From Polaribacter sp. Hel1_85 (lineage in GTDB: Bacteria; Bacteroidota; Bacteroidia; Flavobacteriales; Flavobacteriaceae), in contig NZ_JPDS01000001.1 of the NCBI RefSeq assembly GCF_000766795.1, forward strand, positions 1,059,001 through 1,123,000: a stretch of DNA of 64,000 nt, in the 5' to 3' direction. The translations under genes and the position numbers were made by a program. Below are positions 44,376 to 52,993 of the stretch, piece by piece; within the stretch, counting starts at the first letter, position 1, and each line of letters opens with the position of its first letter. Below the pieces are notes generated by a model. The model was not told the origin of the DNA. It saw only the letters and a list, made by a program, of their open reading frames with translations, and ran no database searches.

Positions 44376-45746
44376 CTATTCTGTCGCTTTTTTATAATCA
44401 ATTAAAAGCTTTTGTACTTTTTCATTTTCAAATACAATTGGATACAATTCTTTTAAAACAATATTGTAATCGTAATCTATTTTTAAACCTAATATTAAGT
44501 GATTATAACCGTACTTTTCTTTATTTAGAATAAAAAATAAACCAGCTAATCTGTATTCTATTTCTGCAGAATCCTTATAAATTCTCTGTGCTTTTATTAA
44601 AGCATTTAAAGCATCTGTAAATTCGCCTAAAAAAGACAAAACATCTATTAAACCAATATAGATTTCTAATGCATCGTCATTTAAACCCAAGCATTTTTCG
44701 AAACCTGTTACAGCTTCTTCGTAGAAATTTAACTTTAGATTAATTTCAGAATAACGTCTCCAATACAAAACATTATCTTCTTCAATTTTTAACGCTTTAG
44801 AAATATAATAAGATGCTTTTTGATAGTTCTCATGCTGGTAATAAATATTAGTAAGCATCATCCAACCTTTATCTAACAAAGGATCTTCATGAACTGCTTT
44901 TTTATAAAAAGAAATCGCTTGCTCAAAGTTTTCTAATTTTTCATAGCACTCACCTACTCTAATACAAACAAACGCTGTTGCATCATCTAATTCTAAAGTA
45001 ATTAAGTAATTATCAATTGCTTCTTTATAACGCTCTAATTGTTCTAGTGTTTTTGCTTTTTCTAAATAACCACCAATAAAAGATTCATCAATTATAACAG
45101 CATAATCAAAAGCATTTAATGCCTTTTCGTAATTTTCTAATATAAAATACTGTCTTCCTAATTGATGCCATGCAACTTCGCAATATGGATTTATATCTAC
45201 ATACCCATTTAAATATAATATTGCTTCTTCATGCTCTTTTTCCATGTCAAAACAATAAATTACATTATACAATGCAGAATAATCTTCAAAATCTACATGC
45301 ACACATTTTGCAAAGGTTAAACGTGCATTTTTAAAATCGTCTAAGTACAAATATTCCATTCCTAAAAGAGACCAAACATCTACTTTATCATCAGTAAAAG
45401 TTAACGCTTTTTTAAATAGTTCTATAGCTTCTTTATGGTTTCCTTTTTTAGAACTAATAGTTGCTTTTTGTATAAAAACTTCATCATTATTAGGCTCTAA
45501 TCGTTCAATTATTTTCAGCAACATAGACGCCTTATCTAACTCATCTTCAAAAACATAAATTTCTACTTGCAATAGTTTTAAATCTACTGAAGCAGGATGT
45601 TGTTGCAACCCAAGTTTTACTGCTTTTTTAGCCAAAGCATGTTTACCAGCATCTAAATAATGGATGATAATTTCTTCAAACTCTACCAAATCGAAAAAGT
45701 AAACTGCGTTGGTTTTGAGCATGGATTCAAACTTTAATAGAGACAT
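44376..45746 (-). CDS. Tetratricopeptide repeat protein
   Basis: 456 aa with about ten TPR units from residue 30 to 440 (clear units include AIELFKKALTFTDDKVDVWS, AVHEDPLLDKGWMMLTNIYY and ISKALKIEEDNVLYWRRYSE). No signal peptide or other domain; cytoplasmic. TPR proteins scaffold protein-protein contacts. The partner is unknown. ATG start at 45746. Confidence 0.85.
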   Translation of the reverse strand: MSLLKFESMLKTNAVYFFDLVEFEEIIIHYLDAGKHALAKKAVKLGLQQHPASVDLKLLQVEIYVFEDELDKASMLLKIIERLEPNNDEVFIQKATISSKKGNHKEAIELFKKALTFTDDKVDVWSLLGMEYLYLDDFKNARLTFAKCVHVDFEDYSALYNVIYCFDMEKEHEEAILYLNGYVDINPYCEVAWHQLGRQYFILENYEKALNAFDYAVIIDESFIGGYLEKAKTLEQLERYKEAIDNYLITLELDDATAFVCIRVGECYEKLENFEQAISFYKKAVHEDPLLDKGWMMLTNIYYQHENYQKASYYISKALKIEEDNVLYWRRYSEINLKLNFYEEAVTGFEKCLGLNDDALEIYIGLIDVLSFLGEFTDALNALIKAQRIYKDSAEIEYRLAGLFFILNKEKYGYNHLILGLKIDYDYNIVLKELYPIVFENEKVQKLLIDYKKATE

Positions 45747-45870
45747 AACTATGAGATTTGAATTAGTACATTAAAAGTACTACAACTCTTATCCTTCTTT
45801 TAATTTCGTTTTTTTTGTTTTCAACAATTTAGTTAACATTAAAACACACCCGTTTTTAGTAGTTATAAAT

Positions 45871-45901
45871 TTTGCACATACATTTATTTACAGTAATTTT
45901 G
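45871..45901 (+). promoter_or_regulatory. Promoter of the pyrR operon
   Basis: TTTG (45871-45874), 19 bases, then TAATTTTG (45894-45901): an exact consensus Bacteroidota promoter, 38 bases upstream of the pyrR ATG. Confidence 0.75.
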
Positions 45902-45912
45902 ATTTTCAATAA

Positions 45913-45932
45913 CTATCAAGCTAATTTGATAG
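45913..45932 (+). promoter_or_regulatory. Leader hairpin before pyrR
   Basis: CTATCAA (45913-45919) / TTGATAG (45926-45932) with a 6-base loop, ending 7 bases before the ATG. It could be an autoregulatory RNA target of PyrR or a ribosome-access control element. Confidence 0.4.
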
Positions 45933-45939
45933 CTTTCTT

Positions 45940-46479
45940 ATGAGCAAAAAAATCTTACTTAACTCAAAAGATATTGAAATAATTCTACATCGATTGGCTT
46001 GTCAGTTAATCGAAAATCATAACGATTTTTCTAATACCGTTTTAATTGGTTTACAACCAAGAGGTAGTTTTTTGGCTAATAGATTAGCTGATATATTAAA
46101 AAACGAATACCAAGTTAAAGACTTACAATTAGGTCTTTTAGATATTACCTTTTACAGAGACGATTTTAGAAGAAGAGATGCTCCTTTAGCTGCAACTGCC
46201 ACTAAAATGGACTTTTTAATTGAAGGTAAAAATGTAGTAATTATTGACGATGTTTTATACTCTGGTAGAAGTGTTAGAGCTGCATTAACTGCAATGCAAG
46301 CTTATGGAAGACCAGATAATATTGAGTTATTAGTACTAATAGACAGACGTTTTAGTAGACATTTACCAATTCAGCCAGATTATAGAGGCAGACAAGTAGA
46401 TGCCATTAACGAAGAAAAAGTTTTAGTAACTTGGAAAGAAACACACAAAAAAGACGCAGTTTATATAGAATTTAAGTAA
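45940..46479 (+). CDS. pyrR: PyrR bifunctional regulator / uracil phosphoribosyltransferase
   Basis: 179 aa, normal length. The PRPP-binding motif VVIIDDVLYSGRSVRAAL (99-116) and the RGSFLANRLADIL, DITFYRDDFRRRDAP and LIDRRFSRHLPIQPDYRGR blocks are typical. In Gram-positive bacteria it binds pyr mRNA in response to UMP and also makes UMP from uracil. It is followed by pyrB with a 2-base gap. Confidence 0.93.
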   Translation: MSKKILLNSKDIEIILHRLACQLIENHNDFSNTVLIGLQPRGSFLANRLADILKNEYQVKDLQLGLLDITFYRDDFRRRDAPLAATATKMDFLIEGKNVVIIDDVLYSGRSVRAALTAMQAYGRPDNIELLVLIDRRFSRHLPIQPDYRGRQVDAINEEKVLVTWKETHKKDAVYIEFK

Positions 46480-46481
46480 TT

Positions 46482-47411
46482 ATGTCAGAATTAAGTGTAG
46501 AACATTTATTGGGAATAAAGTATCTTAAAGAAACTGATATTGATCTTATTTTTAAAACAGCAGATCATTTTAAAGAGGTAATTAATAGACCTATTAAAAA
46601 AGTACCTTCTCTTAGAGATATTACTATTGCCAATTTGTTTTTTGAAAACAGTACAAGAACAAAATTGAGTTTTGAATTGGCTGAAAAAAGACTTTCTGCA
46701 GATGTAATTAATTTTTCTGCTGGTCAATCTTCCGTGAAAAAAGGAGAAACGTTAATTGATACTGTTAACAACATTTTAGCTATGAAAGTAGATATTGTTG
46801 TTATGAGACACGCAAGTGTTGGTGCTGGCGTTTTCTTATCTAAACATGTAGATGCAAAAATTATAAATGCTGGTGATGGAACGCATGAACACCCAACACA
46901 AGCTTTATTAGACTCCTACTCTATTAGAGAAAAATTAGGAAGTGTAAAAGGTAAAAAAATTCTTATAGTTGGTGATGTTTTGCACTCTAGAGTTGCTTTA
47001 TCCAACATATTTGCTTTGCAATTACAAGGTGCAGAAGTAAAAGTTTGTGGACCAACAACGTTAATTCCTAAATACATTTCTAGTTTAGGTGTTGCAGTAG
47101 AAACCAATCTTAAAAAAGCACTAGAATGGTGTGATGTTGCTAATGTTTTACGTGTGCAACATGAAAGAATGGATATTAAATATTTTCCATCAACTAGAGA
47201 ATACACACAACTTTTTGGGATAAATAAAGAGATTTTAGACAACCTTGGCAAGAAAATTGTAATTATGCATCCAGGACCAATAAATCGTGGAGTAGAAATT
47301 ACAAGTGATGTTGCAGATTCTAATGAATCTATCATTTTAAATCAAGTAGAAAACGGTGTAGCAGTTAGAATGGCTGTAATTTATTTATTGGCTCAACAAG
47401 TTAAAAGATAA
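46482..47411 (+). CDS. pyrB: Aspartate carbamoyltransferase catalytic chain
   Basis: 309 aa. Condenses carbamoyl phosphate and aspartate, the committed step of pyrimidine synthesis. The carbamoyl-phosphate motif FFENSTRTKLSFE (53-65), HASVGAG, GDGTHEHPTQALLD and the MHPGPINRGVEI block near the C-terminus are present. No regulatory chain (pyrI) is adjacent. It is three bases from the next gene. Confidence 0.95.
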   Translation: MSELSVEHLLGIKYLKETDIDLIFKTADHFKEVINRPIKKVPSLRDITIANLFFENSTRTKLSFELAEKRLSADVINFSAGQSSVKKGETLIDTVNNILAMKVDIVVMRHASVGAGVFLSKHVDAKIINAGDGTHEHPTQALLDSYSIREKLGSVKGKKILIVGDVLHSRVALSNIFALQLQGAEVKVCGPTTLIPKYISSLGVAVETNLKKALEWCDVANVLRVQHERMDIKYFPSTREYTQLFGINKEILDNLGKKIVIMHPGPINRGVEITSDVADSNESIILNQVENGVAVRMAVIYLLAQQVKR

Positions 47412-47414
47412 ATT

Positions 47415-47747
47415 ATGCAAATAGAAAAAAAAGAAACATATACACTTATTACAAGTAATGAAAATAATTTTTCTGAGTTTTATAATTCTTTCTTAATTGA
47501 AGAAAAAAAACTTCAAAAAGAAAACCTAATCCTACAAATTTCTAGTATTAGTAACCCAACTACTAAAGAATTTTTACTATTTTTGAATATAGCTGTGCAA
47601 AAAAAAGAAAATGGCACATCATTTGTAGTAGTAAATTCGGAAATTGACATAGACGATTTTCCAGAGAATTTTAACATTGTACCTACTTTACAAGAAGCAG
47701 AAGATGTTATAGAAATGGAAGATATAGAAAGAGATTTAGGATTTTAA
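47415..47747 (+). CDS. Small STAS-like protein linked to rnz
   Basis: 110 aa cytoplasmic protein with an alternating beta/alpha pattern (YTLITSNENNFSEFYNSFLI, ENLILQISSI, FLLFLNIAVQKKENG, TSFVVVNSEIDIDDF) that resembles STAS domains of anti-sigma antagonists. The acidic C-terminus QEAEDVIEMEDIERDLGF is strongly conserved, to my recollection, in flavobacterial homologues, which are sometimes mislabelled 'ribonuclease Z' because of the neighbour. No metal-binding motif is present. Function is unknown. Confidence 0.7.
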   Translation: MQIEKKETYTLITSNENNFSEFYNSFLIEEKKLQKENLILQISSISNPTTKEFLLFLNIAVQKKENGTSFVVVNSEIDIDDFPENFNIVPTLQEAEDVIEMEDIERDLGF

Positions 47748-47758
47748 ACCAAACAAGC

Positions 47759-48079
47759 ATGATTAAAAAAATACTTTTTATTTTATTTTTAAGTATTACC
47801 TCTTTAGGGTTTTCTCAAGAAAATTCAATTGATGGTTTATCTGCTGCTCCAAATCCGTTTACAAATTCTACAAAGATTAGTTTTACTTCAACTTCTAATG
47901 CTAACATTTATTTTACAGTTAAAAACGTTTTAGGAAAAACTGTTTTTAAAAAAAATATAAAAGTCCAATTTGGTAAAAACTCCATACCTTTTTACAAGAA
48001 TGATTTACCAACAGGAATGTACATATACAGTATTCAAGATAAAAAGAAAATTATCTCAAAACGTTTTGTTATTAGATGA
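47759..48079 (+). CDS. Stand-alone T9SS type A sorting-domain protein (106 aa)
   Basis: A signal peptide (about 1-20, ends GFSQ) leads almost directly into a type A C-terminal sorting domain (LSAAPNPFTNSTKISF, VKNVLGKTVFKKNI, LPTGMYIYSIQDKKKI). The mature protein has no other domain. Its stop overlaps the rnz start by four bases (ATGA), so translation is coupled. It may serve as a surface peptide or a decoy/adaptor for the secretion system, or simply be a remnant; this is inference. Confidence 0.8.
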   Translation: MIKKILFILFLSITSLGFSQENSIDGLSAAPNPFTNSTKISFTSTSNANIYFTVKNVLGKTVFKKNIKVQFGKNSIPFYKNDLPTGMYIYSIQDKKKIISKRFVIR

Positions 48080-48990
48080 GTATCTCATTAACTATTTTGG
48101 GTTGTCATTCTGCAACACCAAGAGTAAACGCTTTTCCAACTTCTCAATATTTAGAAATTAATAACAGTCATTTTTTAATTGATTGTGGAGAAGGAACACA
48201 ACGTCAAATGCGAAAATATAAAGTTGGTTTTTCTAAAATAAATCATATTTTTATTTCTCATTTACATGGAGACCATTTTTATGGTTTGGTAGGTTTACTT
48301 TCTACTTACGGAATGTTAAACAGAGAAAAAGAACTCCATATTTATGGACCAAAAGGGATTAAAGAAGTTACTTTACTACAATTAAAAGTTTCTAAATCTT
48401 ACGCAAAATATAACATGATTTTTCATGAGTTAACTTCTAAAAAAAGTGAACTTATTTTTGAAGATGATAAAGTTTCTGTAAAAACAATTCCGTTAACTCA
48501 TAGAGTTTATACAAATGGTTATTTATTTACAGAAAAAGAGAAACCAAGAAAGTTGAACATGTTAAATATTAGCGGTTATCCAGAAATTGACAAAGCTGAT
48601 TTTTTAAATATAAAAGCTGGTAGAGATGTTGTTTTATCTTCTGGAGAAATTATATCAAATAAAGCATTAACATTAGACCCACCAAAAACATTAAGCTTTG
48701 CTTTTTGCAGTGATACAAGTTATAAACCAGATATTGTACCCATCATTGAAAACGCAGATTTATTATATCATGAAGCTACGTTTTTAAGTGATAGAGAAGA
48801 TTTAGCTAAAAAAACAAAACATGCAACCTCTAAACAAGCTGCAGAAATTGCAAAAGCTGCAAATGTAAACCAATTAGTTATTGGTCATTATTCTGGGAGA
48901 TACAAAGACATTAGTTTGTTTAAAAAAGAGGCTCAAGAAACTTTTGAAAACACAGCATTAGCAGAACCTGGTAAAGTATTTACAGTATAA
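48076..48990 (+). CDS. rnz: Ribonuclease Z
   Basis: 304 aa metallo-beta-lactamase-fold endonuclease that trims the 3' ends of tRNA precursors. The zinc site SHLHGDH (61-67) is intact, and the GTQRQM, FCSDTSY and YHEATFL blocks match the family. It is the standard length for the short RNase Z form. Coupled to the small sorting-domain gene upstream. Confidence 0.95.
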   Translation: MSISLTILGCHSATPRVNAFPTSQYLEINNSHFLIDCGEGTQRQMRKYKVGFSKINHIFISHLHGDHFYGLVGLLSTYGMLNREKELHIYGPKGIKEVTLLQLKVSKSYAKYNMIFHELTSKKSELIFEDDKVSVKTIPLTHRVYTNGYLFTEKEKPRKLNMLNISGYPEIDKADFLNIKAGRDVVLSSGEIISNKALTLDPPKTLSFAFCSDTSYKPDIVPIIENADLLYHEATFLSDREDLAKKTKHATSKQAAEIAKAANVNQLVIGHYSGRYKDISLFKKEAQETFENTALAEPGKVFTV

Positions 48991-49011
48991 TTAAATAGAA
49001 ATAAAGTTTAT

Positions 49012-49782
49012 TTGAAAACGAAAAACATCAATTCAATTTATAATGAAATTTTTGATACCTACTCTAAAGTAGAGATTGAAGAACACATTAAAAAATTGAT
49101 TGAACTTGATTTTTATTATCCATATAACACTACTTTTTTTTGCATAACAAATACTGCACAACAAAATTTTGAATATATCAGTAAAAATTTTACTGCTTGT
49201 ACAGGTTTATCTATAGAAAAAATGCAAGAAGGTGGCATGAATTATTTCTGGTCACTTTTTCATCCAGAAGACATTAAACTATGGCTTTCTTGTTTAAATG
49301 AACTCATGGTTTTCACAATGAATGATCTGAATGACGAGCAGCGTAAAAAAATGAGTTATACTTGGAATTATAGAATTAAAAATGCCAAAGGAAACTACAT
49401 TACAATCATACAAAATACAACTCCTCTTCAATTTGATAAAGATCATAAGCCTATTATTGGTCTGGCACATTATACTGTTTTAGATGGTGATTTAAATATG
49501 GATATTTGTGCATCTGCTAAATATTTAAATGAAGCAAATGAGTACGAAACTGTTTTTTATAAAAACATGTCTAATTCCAATTTATTAGATTCTATTAGCA
49601 ATAGAGAAAGAGATGTTATTCGTCTTTTAATTTCTAAGAAAACAAGTCTTGAAATTGCCGAAAATTTAAATATTAGCAAACATACTGTAGATACTCATCG
49701 AAGAAATATTCTTAAAAAATTAAATTTAACTTCTACCTTTGAGTTAATCAGTTATTTTAAGAATACTCCATCACTTATATAA
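49012..49782 (+). CDS. PAS-like / LuxR-type transcriptional regulator
   Basis: 256 aa. Residues about 35-165 look like a PAS sensor domain (FEYISKNFTACTGLSIEKM, FWSLFHPEDI, YRIKNAKGNYITIIQNTTPL). The C-terminal 65 residues are a LuxR/GerE helix-turn-helix (LISKKTSLEIAENLNISKHT and VDTHRRNILKKL). The start is TTG at 49012; the N-terminus KTKNINSIYNEIFDTYSK is typical of flavobacterial homologues. No histidine kinase receiver domain is present, so it probably senses a small molecule or redox cue directly. Confidence 0.82.
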   Translation: MKTKNINSIYNEIFDTYSKVEIEEHIKKLIELDFYYPYNTTFFCITNTAQQNFEYISKNFTACTGLSIEKMQEGGMNYFWSLFHPEDIKLWLSCLNELMVFTMNDLNDEQRKKMSYTWNYRIKNAKGNYITIIQNTTPLQFDKDHKPIIGLAHYTVLDGDLNMDICASAKYLNEANEYETVFYKNMSNSNLLDSISNRERDVIRLLISKKTSLEIAENLNISKHTVDTHRRNILKKLNLTSTFELISYFKNTPSLI

Positions 49783-49850
49783 AATATAGCTACATCAATA
49801 TACTCATTATGAGTATTGTATAAACTTTAATGATAAAGTATTTTTACAAC

Positions 49851-49952
49851 AAAGTAAATTGGATTGGTCTCACTAATTGTCTATTAAGATATATTAGAAA
49901 TCACAAGATTCTTTAAAAGAAAATGTCCTCCAATCCAATTCGATTTACTTTT
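49851..49952. repeat. Inverted repeat in the gap between convergent genes
   Basis: AATTGGATTGG (49857-49867) and CCAATCCAATT (49930-49940) are perfect 11-bp arms about 62 bases apart. AAAGTAAA and TTTACTTT extend the arms with a short interruption. A perfect 8-bp hairpin also lies at 49800-49816 (ATACTCAT T ATGAGTAT). The gap may hold a miniature element remnant and a terminator. Confidence 0.4.
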
Positions 49953-50314
49953 TAATATTGATTTGTACTTAACAAAACCAAAGTACAAGCAACTTCCGAT
50001 TCAATATTATTCTTTTTTAATAATTTTACAAATTCCATATTTTCTGTTCCAGGATTAAAAATAATTCTTCTTGGACTCAAACTTATAATATAATTGTAAT
50101 ACTCTAATTGCCTTTTGGGATTTAGATATAATGTTACAGTATCTATATTATTAAAAGGTATTTTTTTAGTTTCAATTGTCACATCTTCAACCTTTCCTTC
50201 TCTTAAACCAATTGCTACAACAGGTAACCTTTTACTTCTCAATCTTTTAATAGCAATATTAGAATATCGTGTTTCTTTTAAAGAAGCTCCTAAAACTAGT
50301 GTTACATTTTTCAT
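49952..50314 (-). CDS. CoA-binding domain protein
   Basis: 120 aa single-domain Rossmann-fold protein: TLVLGASLKETRYSNIAIKRL with the Gly-rich loop, then the PVVAIGLREG strand-turn, and IIFNPGTEN. It matches the short CoA-binding (YccU-like) family. The ligand is likely CoA or another nucleotide. ATG start at 50314, with a TATATTTG -7 box on the minus strand at 50352-50359. Confidence 0.83.
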   Translation of the reverse strand: MKNVTLVLGASLKETRYSNIAIKRLRSKRLPVVAIGLREGKVEDVTIETKKIPFNNIDTVTLYLNPKRQLEYYNYIISLSPRRIIFNPGTENMEFVKLLKKNNIESEVACTLVLLSTNQY

Positions 50315-50409
50315 TTGTTAATAATACGTTAAACAGCGTTAATGTTCGTAACAAATATAAACAAAGCCTCGTCTATTAAACATCAACCAAAATAATTAAA
50401 TCAACCACG

Positions 50410-52851
50410 ATGAGAAAAATATTAGTAATTGCAATTTTATTTATTTCTGCAAATTCATTTGCACAAATGGCAAAAGACAACTTACCAAAACCGGGTATAA
50501 TAACAGGTAAAGTAATAGACAAAACCAATAATGAAGCACTACCTTATGTAAATATTGTTATAAGAGATTTTGCAAAAAAAATTATTACTGGTGGTATTAC
50601 AGATGAAAACGGAAACTTTAAAATTAAAGACATTCCTAAAGGAAATAGTTTGGTAGAAGTACAATTTATTGGCTTTAAAATCTATTCTAAAAAAATTAGC
50701 GTTTCTAAAAAAAATAAAAATATCAATTTAGGAACTATCGCTTTAGAAGAAGACAGTGCTAGTTTAGATGAAGTAATTGTAAGAGCAGAAACTTCTTCTG
50801 TAGTACAAAAAGTAGACAGAAAAGTAATAAATGTTGGTAAAGACTTAACTTCTGCTGGTACAACAGCATCAGAACTTTTAAACAATGTACAATCTGTAAG
50901 TGTAGATAGCCAAACAGGTTCTATTAGTTTAAGAGGTAATGACAATGTAAGAGTTTTAGTTGATGGAAAACCAACCAATATTTCTGCGGCTCAATTACTA
51001 AAACAAATTCCTTCAACTTCTATAAAAAGTATTGAATTAATTACAAATCCTTCTGCAAAATACAACCCAGAAGGAATGAGTGGAATTATCAATATAATTC
51101 TAAATAAAAATGCAAATATGGGCTTTAATGGTTCTGTAGATACTGGAATTACGGCTGGTCATTATGTACGTTATAATGCATCAACTAACATGAATTATAA
51201 AACCGGAAAAGTAAATTTCTTTGGAAACTATGGATACAATGGCGGTGATAATTTTAACTACGGATTTGTAGATAGACCTTCTACTAATGTATTGCAAAAC
51301 TTTCAATTTGTAAACAAAAACCAATCCCATTTATTAAAAGTTGGTGCAGATATATATTTAAATGATAAAAATACGTTGTCTTTTTATACTACTCAAAACA
51401 AGTTTATTGGTGGTGGAAATGGAAGTACAATAATTGATGGAAATGGAACATTAATTTCTGATGCCAGAAACATACAAGATCAAAACAATAATTCTGGTAC
51501 CTACAATGTAAATTATAAAGTAGACTTTAAAAAAGAAGGTCATAATTTAGAATTTGAAGCGACTTACTCTAAAACAGATAATCCTGAAGATGCAGAAAAT
51601 ACAGATGATTTAAAGTTGGTAACAGATCCAGATTATAAAGTTTTTAATTATACAAATGATATTGAAAACGATAGAAATAATACTTTAATTAATATCGATT
51701 ATACAAACCCAGTTTCTAAAGAAGGAAAATTAGAATTAGGTTTAGAGTATAGAAGTAATAATACTGCAAACATTAACCTTACAGATCAAGAAAGAGAAAC
51801 AGCAGATGCTGATATTTATGAACGTGTAGGAAATTCTTCTTTTGATTATGATAGAAAAATTTATTCTGGTTATGTAAACTATGGTCATAAATTCGGAAAA
51901 TTAACGATGCAGTTGGGCGCTCGATTAGAACAATATGAAATCGAAGGAACTTTTAATCAGGAAAATGCTGCTATAGAAAAAGTAACCGATGAAATTTTCA
52001 CAGTATATCCATCTGCATTTTTCACATACAATCCATCAGAAAAAAACCAATTTCAAGTTAGTTATAGCAGAAGAGTTGATAGACCAAGTATTGGACAATT
52101 AAATCCAATTAGAGAGTGGAGTACACCTTTAATTACGTCTGTTGGTAATCCAGAATTAAACCCTCAGTTTACCAATTCGTATGAAGTTAATTATACGCGT
52201 CAAATTAAAAACGGATCATTAACATTTGGTACTTTTTACAGAAAAATAAATGATAACATTTCTCGTGTAACGTTTGCAGATCCTTTAGATCCTGATGTAA
52301 AACAAATTCTTTCTCACGCTAATTTTGATGACACAAGTTCTTACGGATTAGAATTTTCTGCAAACTATAAAGTAAATAATTGGTGGAGAATAAATTCTAG
52401 TATGGATTTTTACTCTCAAAAACAATTAGGTATTGTAGATCAAAATAATACAAATGCTACAAGAATAGAAGTTACAAACGAAGTTTTTAATGCAAGAATT
52501 AGCAATAGTTTTAAAGCATCTAAAAACTTAAGATTCCAATTATTTGCAATGTACAGAGGTCCACAAGAAGATATACAATGGAAAGTAGAAAACATGTGGA
52601 TGGTAAATACTGGTGCAAGTTTAACAGTTTTAAAAGGAAAAGGAACTGTAAATTTAAGAGTAAATGATATTTTTAAAGGAATGAAATTTGCCTTTAACTC
52701 TTCTAGTCCATTTGTACAAAATGGTAAATTTAATTGGGAAAGTCAAACTGCTTATTTAGGTTTTAATTACAGATTTGGTAGTGGAAAAAACAAAGCAAAA
52801 AGAAGAAGACAAAGAGATAATAACACCAAACAAAGTGGTGGTGGCTTTTAA
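50410..52851 (+). CDS. Outer membrane beta-barrel / TonB receptor-like protein, copy 1
   Basis: 813 aa. Signal peptide (about 1-19, ends SFAQ), a carboxypeptidase-regulatory-like domain (about 30-112; ITGKVIDKTNNEALPYVNIV), a plug-like region (about 120-230; NVRVLVDGKPTNIS) and a barrel of the OMP_b-brl_3 type. The final strand (AYLGFNYRFG) is followed by an Arg-rich, Gly-rich tail. The solute is unknown; no SusD partner or substrate gene is adjacent. Confidence 0.85.
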   Translation: MRKILVIAILFISANSFAQMAKDNLPKPGIITGKVIDKTNNEALPYVNIVIRDFAKKIITGGITDENGNFKIKDIPKGNSLVEVQFIGFKIYSKKISVSKKNKNINLGTIALEEDSASLDEVIVRAETSSVVQKVDRKVINVGKDLTSAGTTASELLNNVQSVSVDSQTGSISLRGNDNVRVLVDGKPTNISAAQLLKQIPSTSIKSIELITNPSAKYNPEGMSGIINIILNKNANMGFNGSVDTGITAGHYVRYNASTNMNYKTGKVNFFGNYGYNGGDNFNYGFVDRPSTNVLQNFQFVNKNQSHLLKVGADIYLNDKNTLSFYTTQNKFIGGGNGSTIIDGNGTLISDARNIQDQNNNSGTYNVNYKVDFKKEGHNLEFEATYSKTDNPEDAENTDDLKLVTDPDYKVFNYTNDIENDRNNTLINIDYTNPVSKEGKLELGLEYRSNNTANINLTDQERETADADIYERVGNSSFDYDRKIYSGYVNYGHKFGKLTMQLGARLEQYEIEGTFNQENAAIEKVTDEIFTVYPSAFFTYNPSEKNQFQVSYSRRVDRPSIGQLNPIREWSTPLITSVGNPELNPQFTNSYEVNYTRQIKNGSLTFGTFYRKINDNISRVTFADPLDPDVKQILSHANFDDTSSYGLEFSANYKVNNWWRINSSMDFYSQKQLGIVDQNNTNATRIEVTNEVFNARISNSFKASKNLRFQLFAMYRGPQEDIQWKVENMWMVNTGASLTVLKGKGTVNLRVNDIFKGMKFAFNSSSPFVQNGKFNWESQTAYLGFNYRFGSGKNKAKRRRQRDNNTKQSGGGF

Positions 52852-52875
52852 TAAAGCATAATAATTCTAAATTAC

Positions 52876-52910
52876 AACCTCAAGCAATAATTTAAAGCTT
52901 GAGGTTTTTT
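52876..52910 (+). terminator. Terminator of the first barrel gene
   Basis: AACCTCAAGC (52876-52885) / GCTTGAGGTT (52897-52906), a perfect 10-bp stem followed by TTTT. Confidence 0.85.
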
Positions 52911-52993
52911 ATTCTCCAAAATTTAATTACTTTTATCCTAGTTTGTTATAATTTTTATTTGCTATGAAAATTACAAATTAAATTTTGAAGAAT

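Noticed and set aside
46916..47335. A minus-strand reading frame of 139 codons within pyrB
   Set aside because: It is a shadow of the well-supported pyrB gene, with no signal or domain of its own.
47415..47747. A ribonuclease Z domain
   Set aside because: There is no metal-binding HxHxDH motif; the true RNase Z follows at 48076.
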